Of a stretch of 64,000 nucleotides of DNA, positions 43,965 to 52,523 are shown piece after piece. A model generated the notes under the pieces. It ran no database searches, had not been told where the DNA came from, and was given only the letters and a program-made list of their open reading frames with translations. Position numbers and translations under genes: made by a program. The number at the start of each line of letters is the position of its first letter. The stretch's first letter is position 1. The stretch comes from Peteryoungia wuzhouensis (GTDB taxonomy: Bacteria > Pseudomonadota > Alphaproteobacteria > Rhizobiales > Rhizobiaceae), in NCBI RefSeq assembly GCF_003205195.1, contig NZ_QJRY01000006.1, positions 186,001 to 250,000 on the forward strand. Direction: 5' to 3'.

Positions 43965-44709
43965 GATGATAACCATTGGTTGGGGCAGGGGAAAGCAGCT
44001 GCCGGGAATGAACGATGAAGGGCGCACCGCGCTCCGGCTCGATGAACAGAGTGAGGGAATCGATTGCCAGCGCTCGCCGGGTAAAGGGCGAGAAGCGGCT
44101 TTCAAGCAACTGCGCCATCACATCTGCACGCTGTTCGGGTACCGGCCCGGTCAGTGTCATGTGAAAGCGAAAGTCATCGAACACATGCGGATAACCCCAG
44201 GTGACGAGGTTCTGCCGCTGACGTTCGCCGAGTCTCTCTGGATTGCGGCGCGCAATATCGGCATCGGAGAGGGGCGCTCGAAAAGGTTCGAAGAACTCGA
44301 CCACGGCAGCGGCAAAATCCTGCAGCGGCGGATGCAGCGTTTCAGGCACCAACGCAAAGAAGGGGCCGAGCTGGCCCACGACCACCGAGGGGATGGCAAA
44401 GGTCGAGTGGTTTTGACAGAAGGCGGTCATGGCCTCCAGAAGATCGGCTTCGCTGCAACCGTCTTTCAGCGAAAACGGTGCTTTCAGCGTGGCATGAAAA
44501 CCGTAGCGGCGCGGGTCTTCGGTGAGTGCCGAGATTTCGTCAAAACCGATCTCCGGATGATCCTCCCGTGGGAGGACCGCACCCGAAAAGGCGTCACGTC
44601 CCAGCCAGGTCGAGGCTGTACGGGTGAGGGGAGCGTCTTCGGCGGGCGTGAAATAGAGGGCGTAACGCAAGGTCGTGCTTTCGAAATGCTGGAACGAGCG
44701 CAAACGCAT
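43957..44709 (-). CDS. DUF1045 phosphonate-operon protein (2H phosphoesterase-like)
   Basis: A 250-residue protein of the DUF1045 family that occurs in rhizobial phn operons. Two H-x-T motifs (YGFHATLKAPF and FRFHMTLTGPV) are spaced as in 2H phosphoesterases. E. coli needs PhnP to open the cyclic 1,2-phosphate of ribose 5-phosphate after C-P cleavage, and no phnP is visible in this operon. This protein may supply an equivalent cyclic phosphodiesterase activity. That role is inference from motif and context. It lies 14 bases after the long phnE gene. Confidence 0.83.
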   Translation of the reverse strand: MRLRSFQHFESTTLRYALYFTPAEDAPLTRTASTWLGRDAFSGAVLPREDHPEIGFDEISALTEDPRRYGFHATLKAPFSLKDGCSEADLLEAMTAFCQNHSTFAIPSVVVGQLGPFFALVPETLHPPLQDFAAAVVEFFEPFRAPLSDADIARRNPERLGERQRQNLVTWGYPHVFDDFRFHMTLTGPVPEQRADVMAQLLESRFSPFTRRALAIDSLTLFIEPERGAPFIVHSRQLLSPAPTNGYHHG

Positions 44710-44723
44710 GCGCCCCTTCGGGA

Positions 44724-46238
44724 TCAGTGCCGGCTTTTTCCCATGAGTCGCGAGCGCAGGCTATTGGAAATGGCGTCGAAGAGGAAAACGACGATGAGGA
44801 TGAGCACCACCATATAGGCAACGTTTTCCCAGTCGGAGTTTGTGCGCATCGCTTCCCAGAGCTTCAAACCGATGCCACCAGCGCCGACGGCGCCGATGAT
44901 CGTGGCTGAGCGGGTATTGCTCTCCCAGAAATAGAGCGCCTGTGAGGCAAAGACGGGAAGAACCTGCGGCAGTACGCCGAAGCGCTGCACGGCGATTGGG
45001 GAGGCACCCACGGACTTCACGCCCTCACGCTGCTTGTCGTCGATGTTCTCAAGTGCCTCTGCATAGAGTTTGCCGAGGGTGCCGGTGTCGGTGAAGAAGA
45101 TCGCCGAAATGCCGGCGAGCGGTCCGGGGCCGAAGGCACGGGTGAAGAACAGAGCCCAGATCAGCATGTCGACCGAGCGCAGGAAATCGAAGAAACGTTT
45201 GGTCAGCTGGTTCATCGGCCGGTTGCGGCTGATATTGCGCGCGGCGATGAAGGACAGTGGGAAAGCGACGAGCATGGCAAGCAGCGTGCCCATGAAGGCC
45301 ATGACGATGGTCTGGAGAAGCTTGGTCCACACGTCGAGATGCTGCCAGGACGCATTGTAGAGGACATTGTTCCAGGCGAGCGCCAGATTGCTCATCTTCG
45401 GATCGATCCGGTCTTCGGACGTGATCTTGTGCAGGACCTGCGCAGGCGTCAGATCGAAGAAGGGCGAGTTGGTATCGAAGATGAAATTTTCCCAGCCGAG
45501 GAAACGCTTGCGCACCCGCACCCGCTCCGCCGTGACGTCGATCCAGCCGGCCATGCCGAAATAGGCGATAACACGACCGCCTTCGGCCCGTTGTTCAACC
45601 CAGTCGGGACGTGGGCCTTGAAGGGTGACGGTATCGTGCACGTGATCAAGCGCCAGCGACACCGTTTCGCCGCCGCGTGTCAGCACGAGATTGGTCCCGT
45701 CGAGATCGATGCTGGCTGCGCTTCCGAGCGTGACATGGGCGCTGGTGATCACCTCTTGCGTCACTGTCTTCGGGGCGGTCGGCTCTGCCTGCGCCGCGTT
45801 GCCGGCTTGCGGTGCCACCGGTGCGAGGAAGCTGAAGGAGGATTTCGGTGCAGCCGGAGCGGCCGTCTGCGCTGCAGGAGCGACCTCCGTCAGGGTGCGA
45901 GTGACCGTCTCCTTCCTGGCGTCGATCCAGTCCGGGTTGGGGTGAGGACCGATCGGATCGAAACGCGGATAGGTGATCTCCATCGATCCATCCGGCGCGA
46001 TCTGGAATTCCGGGCGGATCTCATAGGAAACCCAGTCGGCGAGATAATTGCCGGCCAGACCCCAGTTGGCTTCACTGATCGTCTTGCCGACGGCAAAGAA
46101 CCACCAGCAGAAGACGAAATAGAGCGCCAGAATGCCGATCGACAGCGGCATCCGGTAGCGTTGCCAGACACTGCGCTCCAGCACATGCGGATAGCGCTCG
46201 GCCAGACGGTTGAGTTCGGCAGTGTTGATCATGGACAT
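44724..46238 (-). CDS. phnE: Phosphonate ABC transporter permease PhnE, long form with inserted domain
   Basis: Inner-membrane permease, 504 aa, nearly twice the usual PhnE length of 260-290. The C-terminal half is a complete PhnE (LLQTIVMAFMGTLLAMLVAF and SATIIGAVGAGGIGLKLWEA). The N-terminal region contains one membrane helix (SIGILALYFVFCWWFFAVG) followed by a long hydrophilic, Ala/Pro-rich stretch (about residues 60-290) that is probably periplasmic. ATG 46238 was chosen over ATGs at 46244 and 46232 because GAGG lies at 46250-46247. It forms the permease pair with the gene immediately upstream. Confidence 0.88.
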   Translation of the reverse strand: MSMINTAELNRLAERYPHVLERSVWQRYRMPLSIGILALYFVFCWWFFAVGKTISEANWGLAGNYLADWVSYEIRPEFQIAPDGSMEITYPRFDPIGPHPNPDWIDARKETVTRTLTEVAPAAQTAAPAAPKSSFSFLAPVAPQAGNAAQAEPTAPKTVTQEVITSAHVTLGSAASIDLDGTNLVLTRGGETVSLALDHVHDTVTLQGPRPDWVEQRAEGGRVIAYFGMAGWIDVTAERVRVRKRFLGWENFIFDTNSPFFDLTPAQVLHKITSEDRIDPKMSNLALAWNNVLYNASWQHLDVWTKLLQTIVMAFMGTLLAMLVAFPLSFIAARNISRNRPMNQLTKRFFDFLRSVDMLIWALFFTRAFGPGPLAGISAIFFTDTGTLGKLYAEALENIDDKQREGVKSVGASPIAVQRFGVLPQVLPVFASQALYFWESNTRSATIIGAVGAGGIGLKLWEAMRTNSDWENVAYMVVLILIVVFLFDAISNSLRSRLMGKSRH

Positions 46239-46248
46239 TGTCATATCC

Positions 46249-47208
46249 TCACGTAACCGCCTGGAAGGCCTGTTCGCCGACGAGCCTGCGGCGCAGCGAA
46301 GCGGAGAACTGGTCGACGGCAATGACGGTGGTCAGAAGCAGAAGAACGATGGCCAGCGTCTTGGCCTCGTGTCCCTGGCTGATCGACAGGCGCAGCACTT
46401 CGCCGATCCCACCGCCGCCGACCGCGCCAATGATGGTCGAGGCGCGGACATTGATCTCGAAACGCAGCAGAAAATAGCTGATGAAGTTCGGCATGACCTG
46501 CGGCGTAATCCCGAACCAGACGCGCTCGAACCAGTTGGCGCCGACCGCTCGCAAGCCTTCGTCGGCGCGCATGTCGGCATTCTCGATCACCTCGTAGAAC
46601 AACTTGCCGAGCGCACCGATCGTATGGATCGAAACGGCGATGATCGCCGGGATCGCCCCGAGCGAGAGGATGGCGAGGAAGAAGCCCGCAAGCACCACTT
46701 CGGGAAAGGCGCGCAGCACTTCCATCACCCGGCGCATCGGCCAGCGCACCCAGACGAGCGGCATCATATTGCGTGCAGCCAGGAAGGCGAAGCAGAAGCC
46801 AAAGATCACACCGATGACCGTCGAGAGCAGTGCGATATTGATGGTCTCGACCATCTTGTAGAAATACTCGGGGATATAGAGGCTCTGGGTCAGATAGAGC
46901 CGGCCTTCCGGGTAGTTGAATTTCAAACTGCCATCGTCATAGGGAGAGGGCAGGTCGAACAGGGCACGCCAGATCTCCCAGCCATCGCGCGGTACGAGGT
47001 CGCCGATGAAATCGAAGAAATAGGGCAGCCGATCGAAGAACTTGCCGGAATTCGTCTCATTGGCGAACCAGACGGAGCCCGTCACCGCGAAGAACAGGAT
47101 GACGATCCCGAGCCCGGTATAGAGGCGTCGCTTGGAGGCGAGCTCCTGCCAGTGGCGCTCCACGGCGGCACCGCTTTCACTGAGCGGCTGCAATGTCGAC
47201 AGATGCAT
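46249..47208 (-). CDS. phnE: Phosphonate ABC transporter permease PhnE, standard form
   Basis: Inner-membrane permease, 319 aa. It has the permease core LSTVIGVIFGFCFAFLAARNM and the C-terminal SIIG-type loop STIIGAVGGGGIGEVLRLSI. AAGGGGATGG precedes the start. Two adjacent phnE genes are common in Rhizobiaceae. It follows phnD after a gap containing a strong hairpin, and precedes the long phnE by 10 bases. Confidence 0.91.
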   Translation of the reverse strand: MHLSTLQPLSESGAAVERHWQELASKRRLYTGLGIVILFFAVTGSVWFANETNSGKFFDRLPYFFDFIGDLVPRDGWEIWRALFDLPSPYDDGSLKFNYPEGRLYLTQSLYIPEYFYKMVETINIALLSTVIGVIFGFCFAFLAARNMMPLVWVRWPMRRVMEVLRAFPEVVLAGFFLAILSLGAIPAIIAVSIHTIGALGKLFYEVIENADMRADEGLRAVGANWFERVWFGITPQVMPNFISYFLLRFEINVRASTIIGAVGGGGIGEVLRLSISQGHEAKTLAIVLLLLTTVIAVDQFSASLRRRLVGEQAFQAVT

Positions 47209-47239
47209 CGACCATCCCCTTCAGACTGCGTTCAAGAAA

Positions 47240-47269
47240 GAACCGCCGGTCGGCAAAGACCGGCGGTTC
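47240..47269 (-). other. Strong hairpin between phnD and phnE
   Basis: GAACCGCCGGTC at 47240-47251 pairs perfectly (12 bp) with 47258-47269 around a 6-base loop. On the minus strand it is followed by TTTCTTG, so it may be a partial terminator that lowers permease relative to binding-protein expression. Confidence 0.7.
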
Positions 47270-47287
47270 CTTGTGCAAATGCTGGTA

Positions 47288-48193
47288 TCAGCCGCCGATG
47301 GTGGACTTGCGGGCGTCGATGATAGGCTTGTAGAAGTCGACGTTGACTTCGGTGAAGCCCTTGAAATCACCGCCCTGAACGGCCGAGAAGCAGGCCGGAT
47401 CGGATGTCGGCAGGTCCATCATGAACTTCTTGAACTTCGCCTTCATGTCTTCGTTCATCGAGGTGCGGACGACGACCGGGCCGTTCGGGATGAGCGGGGA
47501 CTTCCACAGTTCGACGAGGTCGTCCATGTTGAGGATGCCCTTGTCGACCATCTTGCGCAGGTTGCCGGAGGTGTAGCCGTCCTTGAAGTCGCCCACGCCG
47601 GAGCCGAAGGTCGTGCCGGCATCGAAGGTGCCCTTGAGCACTTCGAGAACCAGGTTCTCGTGGCCGCCGCCAAAGCCGGTTTCAGCGACATATTCCTTGA
47701 CCGGGGCGCCGAGCACTTCCGGCAGGGTGACCGAAGGAACGAGATAGCCGGAGGTGGAGTCCGGATCGGCGAATCCGAGCTTCTTGCCCTTGATGTCGGT
47801 GACCTTGGTCATGCCCGAATCCTTGCGGGCAACCATGATCGAATAGTAGCCCATCGAGCCGTCGGTCTGGACGGTGGTCAGGATCGGCTCGACCGCATCG
47901 GCCTTGGCGAGGTAGATCTTGGCAAAGCCGGAAGCGCCGAGTTCGGCATAATCGAGCGTGCCGCCGAGCAGGCCCTGGATGACGCCGTCATAGTCGGCGG
48001 CCGGGAAGAGCGAGACTTTCTCAACGCCGAGAACGGCCGGGAGCTTTTCGGTCATGCACTGGTAGTTGCGCAGACGGTCGGCTTCGTTTTCGCCACCGAG
48101 GATGCCGATGCGGAATTCCTTGAGGTCTTCGGCATGGGCGGCACCGGCAAGAGCGCCGAGAGCCACGGCGGCAAGCAGGGTCTTCTTCAACAT
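47288..48193 (-). CDS. phnD: Phosphonate ABC transporter substrate-binding protein PhnD
   Basis: Periplasmic phosphonate-binding protein, 301 aa. A classical signal peptide (MLKKTLLAAVALGALAGAAHA) precedes the mature domain EDLKEFRIGILGGENEADRL. The phosphonate-binding family stretch LLGGTLDYAELGASGFAKIY is clear. ATG 48193 follows GGAGATAAG; the longer frame upstream is rejected because the signal peptide starts here. It lies between phnC and phnE. Confidence 0.93.
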   Translation of the reverse strand: MLKKTLLAAVALGALAGAAHAEDLKEFRIGILGGENEADRLRNYQCMTEKLPAVLGVEKVSLFPAADYDGVIQGLLGGTLDYAELGASGFAKIYLAKADAVEPILTTVQTDGSMGYYSIMVARKDSGMTKVTDIKGKKLGFADPDSTSGYLVPSVTLPEVLGAPVKEYVAETGFGGGHENLVLEVLKGTFDAGTTFGSGVGDFKDGYTSGNLRKMVDKGILNMDDLVELWKSPLIPNGPVVVRTSMNEDMKAKFKKFMMDLPTSDPACFSAVQGGDFKGFTEVNVDFYKPIIDARKSTIGG

Positions 48194-48275
48194 GAGCTTA
48201 TCTCCTGTTTCATGGAAAGGATTGGAACTGTCGGGAATACTCGCCCGTAACGCGGGGCTTAGCGATCTTCGTGGC

Positions 48276-49136
48276 TCAGGCCTCGGCAGCTGCCAGAGGG
48301 CGAAGGCCAGGGGATGGGATCTTGCGCGCGACATCATTGTCCTGATGCGCGATCGTGATGCTGGTCGAGGTCATGGTCTCGTCGATACCGGCGCCATGCC
48401 TATCGGCACCGTAGATCTCATGCACGGCATCGGCCGTGAGATCCGACGGTGCACCGTCGAAAACGACCCGGCCGCGCGCCATGCCGATGATGCGTTCGCA
48501 GTAGTTGCGCGCCGTATCGAGCGTATGGAGATTGGTGATGACGGTGATGCCTTCACGCTCGTTGATATCACGGAGCGCATCCATGACGATCTTGGCATTG
48601 AGCGGATCGAGCGAGGCGATTGGCTCGTCGGCGAGCACCATTTTTGGCGACTGCATGAGCGCACGAGCAATCGCGACGCGCTGCTGCTGGCCGCCCGACA
48701 GAGTGCCGGCAGCTTGCAGCGCCGTCTGCTCGATGCCAAGGCGCTCCAGCGCGGCGATGGCCATCAGGCGCTCTTCGCGGGAAAAGATATTGAGCATGGA
48801 CAGCGCGGTCGAACGGTGATTGAGGCGGCCAAGAAGAACATTGGTCAGCACATCGAGGCGCGGAACCAGATTGAACTGCTGGAAGATCATCGCGCAGTCG
48901 CGTTGCCAGTTGCGGAGCGCTGCTCCGTGCAGGGTCGAGATCTCGACATCACCGAAACGAATGGACCCGGACGTCGGATCGACGAGACGGTTGATCATGC
49001 GCAGAAGCGTAGACTTGCCGGCACCGGAGCGCCCGATGACACCCACCATCTGGCCAGCCGGGATCTCGATGCTGACGGAATCGACGGCCTTGTGGCTGCC
49101 GAACTGTCGAGTGAGGTTGTCCAACTGGAAACGCAT
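48276..49136 (-). CDS. phnC: Phosphonate ABC transporter ATP-binding protein PhnC
   Basis: Cytoplasmic ATPase of the phosphonate importer, 286 aa. Walker A is [14 protein letters not shown], signature LSGGQQQRV and Walker [23 protein letters not shown] precedes the ATG. About 120 bases separate it from the acetyltransferase gene, and that gap holds an inverted repeat, so an internal promoter for phnCDEE is possible. It extends C-terminally by about 25 residues relative to E. coli PhnC. Confidence 0.93.
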   Translation of the reverse strand: MRFQLDNLTRQFGSHKAVDSVSIEIPAGQMVGVIGRSGAGKSTLLRMINRLVDPTSGSIRFGDVEISTLHGAALRNWQRDCAMIFQQFNLVPRLDVLTNVLLGRLNHRSTALSMLNIFSREERLMAIAALERLGIEQTALQAAGTLSGGQQQRVAIARALMQSPKMVLADEPIASLDPLNAKIVMDALRDINEREGITVITNLHTLDTARNYCERIIGMARGRVVFDGAPSDLTADAVHEIYGADRHGAGIDETMTSTSITIAHQDNDVARKIPSPGLRPLAAAEA

Positions 49137-49210
49137 TGTGGTTCCTTCGCCGTCATTGATTGCGGTGCTGGTTATCCACTAGCGCCTCATCGTGAAGCGC
49201 GAATGTCAGA

Positions 49211-49237
49211 TTTGTGTAGGATTTGTTAAACTACACA
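49211..49237. promoter_or_regulatory. Inverted repeat upstream of phnC
   Basis: TTGTGTAG at 49211-49218 and CTACACAA at 49230-49237 are exact inverted repeats with an 11-base spacer, in the AT-rich gap between the acetyltransferase and phnC genes. It does not read as a standard Pho box. It may be an operator of an internal phnC promoter or a hairpin. Confidence 0.45.
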
Positions 49238-49257
49238 AGTCATTGAAAAATAATAAC

Positions 49258-49875
49258 TTATGCCGCGTATTTCGCCAGGAATTGCTCGGCGTCCAGGTGC
49301 CGAAAATCATCGAGCGCAGCAAAGAGATGATCGTGATCCCAGTCCCACCAGGCGAGCGTCTGCATGCGCTCGGCCACGGTTTTTGGAAAGCGCTCGCGGA
49401 TAAGCTTTGCCGGCACGCCGCCGACAATCGTATAGGGCTCGACATCCTTCGAGACGACGGCACCGGCGCCGATCACCGCGCCATCCCCGACGGTGACGCC
49501 GGGTAGCAGGGTCGCGCCATGACCGATCCAGACGTCATGGCCTATGGTCACGCGGTTCTCGCGGCGCCAGGCGAAGAAGTCGTGGTCATTGTCCACGCCG
49601 TCAAAATAGCTGGCGGCCCGGTAGGTGAAGTGGTGCAGCGTTGCGCGCCACATCGGATGATTGGTGGCGTTGATGCGCACGGCGGCGGCAATGTTGGCAA
49701 ACTTGCCGATCGTGGCGCACCATGCCGCGCCATCACGTTCGATATAGGAATAGTCGTCCATTTCCACCTCGTCGAGGCGGCAGCGCTCCCCGACTTCGGT
49801 ATACCGGCCGAGGGTGGAGTTGTTGACGCTGGCGCCGGGATGGATCAGCGGTTCAAGTCCGAGCTTCTTCGTCAT
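49258..49875 (-). CDS. Phosphonate-operon acetyltransferase (left-handed beta-helix)
   Basis: Hexapeptide-repeat acyltransferase of the xenobiotic acetyltransferase type, 205 aa. The beta-helix repeats are visible in TIGHDVWIGHGATLLPGVTVG and DGAVIGAGAVVSKDVEPY, broken by an active-site loop (NATNHPMWRATLHHF) containing His. Proteins of this family are often encoded in phn operons. It may modify aminoalkylphosphonates, as PhnO (a GNAT-fold enzyme) does in E. coli; this is inference. It overlaps the phnL stop by four bases. Confidence 0.87.
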   Translation of the reverse strand: MTKKLGLEPLIHPGASVNNSTLGRYTEVGERCRLDEVEMDDYSYIERDGAAWCATIGKFANIAAAVRINATNHPMWRATLHHFTYRAASYFDGVDNDHDFFAWRRENRVTIGHDVWIGHGATLLPGVTVGDGAVIGAGAVVSKDVEPYTIVGGVPAKLIRERFPKTVAERMQTLAWWDWDHDHLFAALDDFRHLDAEQFLAKYAA

Positions 49876-50579
49876 GCGGCGGCCTTTCGCGGCGAAAACT
49901 TGATAACGTCGAGGATGCGGTCGGCAACGGCCTCGCGGACTTCCTCGTCGTGGAAGATGCCGAGCAGCGCGACACCTTGGCGCTTCTTGGCGCGGATCAT
50001 CTCGACGACAACGGCACGGTTGGCCGCATCGAGCGACGCCGTCGGCTCGTCCAGGAGAAGGATCGCATGATCGGTGATGAAGCCACGGGCAATGTTGACG
50101 CGCTGCTGTTCACCACCGGAAAAGGTGGAGGGCGGCAACTGCCAGAGATCACGCGGCAGGTTCAGCCGGGCAAGAAGCTCCGCCGCACGCTCCCGGGCCT
50201 CGTCGGTCGCGACGCCACGGGCAACCAGCGGTTCAGCGACGACATCAAGGGTGGAGACGCGCGGGACGGTGCGCAGGAACTGGCTGACATAACCCAGCGC
50301 CGAGCGCCGGACATCGAGCACGGCACGCGGGTCTGCAGAGGCGATATCGACGATGCGGCCGTCCTTATTGATCAGGATCTGGCCGGCATCGACGGCGTAG
50401 TTGCCGTAGAGCATCTTCAGGATCGAACTCTTGCCGATACCTGAGGGGCCGCCGAGCACGACGCATTCCCCTGACGCAACGGAGAAGGATACATTCGATA
50501 CGACCGGCAGGCGAAGTCCGCCGCGCAGATGCATGGTGAAGCTTTTCGAGACGTCGGAGACGATGAGGGGCGTGGCCAT
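49872..50579 (-). CDS. phnL: C-P lyase system ATP-binding protein PhnL
   Basis: ABC-type ATPase, 235 aa, acting with the C-P lyase core rather than a membrane transporter. Walker A is LGGPSGIGKSSILKM, signature FSGGEQQRV and Walker B ILLLDEPTASLD. ATG 50579 has GGAG six bases upstream; ATG 50591 overlaps the phnK stop (TGATG) and is also possible. It is required with PhnG, PhnH and PhnI to attach phosphonate to the ribose of a nucleotide. Confidence 0.91.
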   Translation of the reverse strand: MATPLIVSDVSKSFTMHLRGGLRLPVVSNVSFSVASGECVVLGGPSGIGKSSILKMLYGNYAVDAGQILINKDGRIVDIASADPRAVLDVRRSALGYVSQFLRTVPRVSTLDVVAEPLVARGVATDEARERAAELLARLNLPRDLWQLPPSTFSGGEQQRVNIARGFITDHAILLLDEPTASLDAANRAVVVEMIRAKKRQGVALLGIFHDEEVREAVADRILDVIKFSPRKAAA

Positions 50580-50590
50580 GATTTTCTCCA

Positions 50591-51367
50591 TCAGACCTGC
50601 AGGATCGAGGATACGAGCAGCTGCGTATAGGGTTCGCGCGGGTCGTCGAGCACGCGGTCGGTGAGACCATGTTCGATGACATGTCCGTCCTTCATCACCA
50701 TCATCCGATGGGAGAGAAGTCGGGCGACCGCAAGGTCGTGGGTGACGACGATGGCCGAGAGGCCCAGATCGTTGACGAGGCCACGCACCAGATCGAGCAG
50801 GCGGGCCTGGACCGAGACATCAAGGCCGCCGGTCGGTTCGTCCATGAAGACGAGGCGCGGACCGGTGACGAGGTTGCGGGCAATCTGCAGGCGCTGCCGC
50901 ATGCCGCCGGAAAAGGCGCGCGGCTGGTCGTCGATACGGTCGACGCCGATCTCGACGCGCTCCAGCCATTCCGTAGCTGTCTGGCGAATGCGGCCGTAAT
51001 GCCGGTCGCCGACCGCCATCAGCCGCTCACCGACATTGGCACCGGCCGAGACCGTCATGCGCAGGCCGTCGGCCGGGTTCTGGTGCACGAAACCCCAGTC
51101 CGTGCGCATCAGGAAACGGCGTTCGGCCTCGCTCATGTGGTAGAGCTCGCGGTATTGACCGTCGCGCATGTGGTAGTCGACACTGCCGGCGGTCGGTATC
51201 AATCGGGTCGACAGGCAATTCAGAAGTGTCGTCTTGCCCGAACCGCTTTCGCCGACGATGGCCAGAACCTCACCCGGCCAGAGGTCGAAGGAGACCTCTG
51301 TGCAGCCGATGCGGCTGCCGTAGAATTTCGACAGGTTGCGAACTTTCAGAAGCGGTTGGTCGCTCAT
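50591..51367 (-). CDS. phnK: C-P lyase system ATP-binding protein PhnK
   Basis: ABC-type ATPase, 258 aa, which in E. coli binds the C-P lyase core complex. Walker A is [15 protein letters not shown], signature FSGGMRQRL and Walker B LVFMDEPTGGLDV. It is separated from phnJ by a 253-base gap filled by a RIME-like palindromic element, unlike the other phn genes which abut or overlap. It still lies on the same strand and in standard order. Confidence 0.93.
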   Translation of the reverse strand: MSDQPLLKVRNLSKFYGSRIGCTEVSFDLWPGEVLAIVGESGSGKTTLLNCLSTRLIPTAGSVDYHMRDGQYRELYHMSEAERRFLMRTDWGFVHQNPADGLRMTVSAGANVGERLMAVGDRHYGRIRQTATEWLERVEIGVDRIDDQPRAFSGGMRQRLQIARNLVTGPRLVFMDEPTGGLDVSVQARLLDLVRGLVNDLGLSAIVVTHDLAVARLLSHRMMVMKDGHVIEHGLTDRVLDDPREPYTQLLVSSILQV

Positions 51368-51400
51368 CGGGCGATCCTCCAGGTGTAATCTTGCCGCGTG

Positions 51401-51604
51401 TTACCCCCCTCTGGCCTGCCGGCCATCTCCCCCTCAAGGGGGGAGATCGGTTGGGGGTGATTGCGCCTCCAGCCAGTGACCGTCTGGGGTCTGGCCAATC
51501 TTTCAAAAGAGATCCGCCAATCGCTGGCGTTGGGCGAGCGAACGGGGGCCCGGATCGATCTCCCCCCTTGAGGGGGAGATGCCCGGCAGGGCAGAGGGGG
51601 GTAG
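51401..51604. repeat. RIME-like palindromic element between phnJ and phnK
   Basis: Long inverted arms flank about 100 bases: the left arm 51401-51449 and the right arm 51554-51604 are inverted copies of each other with only a few mismatches. Each arm contains a smaller dyad around CTCAAGGGGG. This organisation resembles the rhizobial intergenic mosaic elements. It could form a large hairpin in the phn message. Confidence 0.72.
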
Positions 51605-51620
51605 CCGACACACGAAGCGC

Positions 51621-52523
51621 TCATTCTGCGGCCTCCTTAGATTGGGCAAGCATCTCGCCGACATGGCCCTCGGCCTGGCGGGTTTCGCAGTGATCGGTGT
51701 CCGAGCAGACGAACATGCGGCCGCCCTTGTCGTCGAGCACGACCTCGTCGAGGTAGACATGTGTGGCGCCGCAGAGCGCGCAGGGTTTGTCGAAGGTCTG
51801 GATCTCGAAGGGATGATCCTCGAAGTCGAGGCTGACAACGTCGGTGAAGGGCGGAACGGCATAGATGCGCTTCTCACGACCGGCGCCGAAGAGCTGGAGC
51901 GCCTCCGACATGTGCATCTTCGGATTGTCGAACTTGGGTGTCGGGGAGGGGTCCATCACATAACGCCCCTCGACCTTCACCGGATAGGCGTATGTCGTGG
52001 CGATGCGGCCGTGCTTGGCGATATCCTCGTAGAGCTTCACATGCATGAGGCCGTATTCTTCCAGCGCATGCATCTTGCGCGTCTCGGTTTCGCGCGGCTC
52101 GAGGAAGCGCAAGGGTTCGGGGATCGGCACCTGATAGACCAACACCTGGCCTTCCTTCAGCTTCTCCTCGGGAATGCGGTGGCGCGTCTGGATGATCGTC
52201 GCGTCGCCGGTCTTCGTGGTCACGGCGACCTCGGCGACCTTCTGGAAGAAGGCGCGGATCGAGACGGCATTGGTCGTGTCATCCGCACCCTGGTCGATGA
52301 CTTTCAGCGTATCGTCAGGTCCGATGATCGAGGCGGTCACCTGCACGCCGCCGGTGCCCCAGCCATAGGGCATGGGCATTTCGCGGCTGGCAAACGGCAC
52401 CTGATAGCCGGGAATGGCGATCGCTTTCAGGATCGCCCGGCGGATCATGCGTTTCGTCTGCTCGTCCAGATAGGCGAAGTTGTAGGATGCAAGTTCGGTT
52501 GCTTCGGTTGCCGGCGCGGTCAT
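51621..52523 (-). CDS. phnJ: Carbon-phosphorus lyase catalytic subunit PhnJ
   Basis: Radical-SAM enzyme that breaks the C-P bond of ribose 1-methylphosphonate 5-phosphate, 300 aa. The conserved cysteine signature C-x2-C-x21-C-x5-C is intact (CALCG ... VCSDTDHC), supporting activity. The start ATG 52523 overlaps the phnI stop by four bases; a longer frame upstream into phnI is discounted. The protein is somewhat longer than the 281-residue E. coli PhnJ. Confidence 0.95.
   Translation of the reverse strand: MTAPATEATELASYNFAYLDEQTKRMIRRAILKAIAIPGYQVPFASREMPMPYGWGTGGVQVTASIIGPDDTLKVIDQGADDTTNAVSIRAFFQKVAEVAVTTKTGDATIIQTRHRIPEEKLKEGQVLVYQVPIPEPLRFLEPRETETRKMHALEEYGLMHVKLYEDIAKHGRIATTYAYPVKVEGRYVMDPSPTPKFDNPKMHMSEALQLFGAGREKRIYAVPPFTDVVSLDFEDHPFEIQTFDKPCALCGATHVYLDEVVLDDKGGRMFVCSDTDHCETRQAEGHVGEMLAQSKEAAE

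Noticed and set aside
49211-49237. Pho box upstream of phnC
   Set aside because: The inverted repeat does not match the two CTGTCAT direct repeats of PhoB sites, and I found no convincing pair nearby.
51401-51604. CRISPR-like or transposon end interpretation of the phnJ-phnK repeat
   Set aside because: There are only two arms, inverted rather than tandem, with no spacer series and no transposase; a RIME-like element explains it better.
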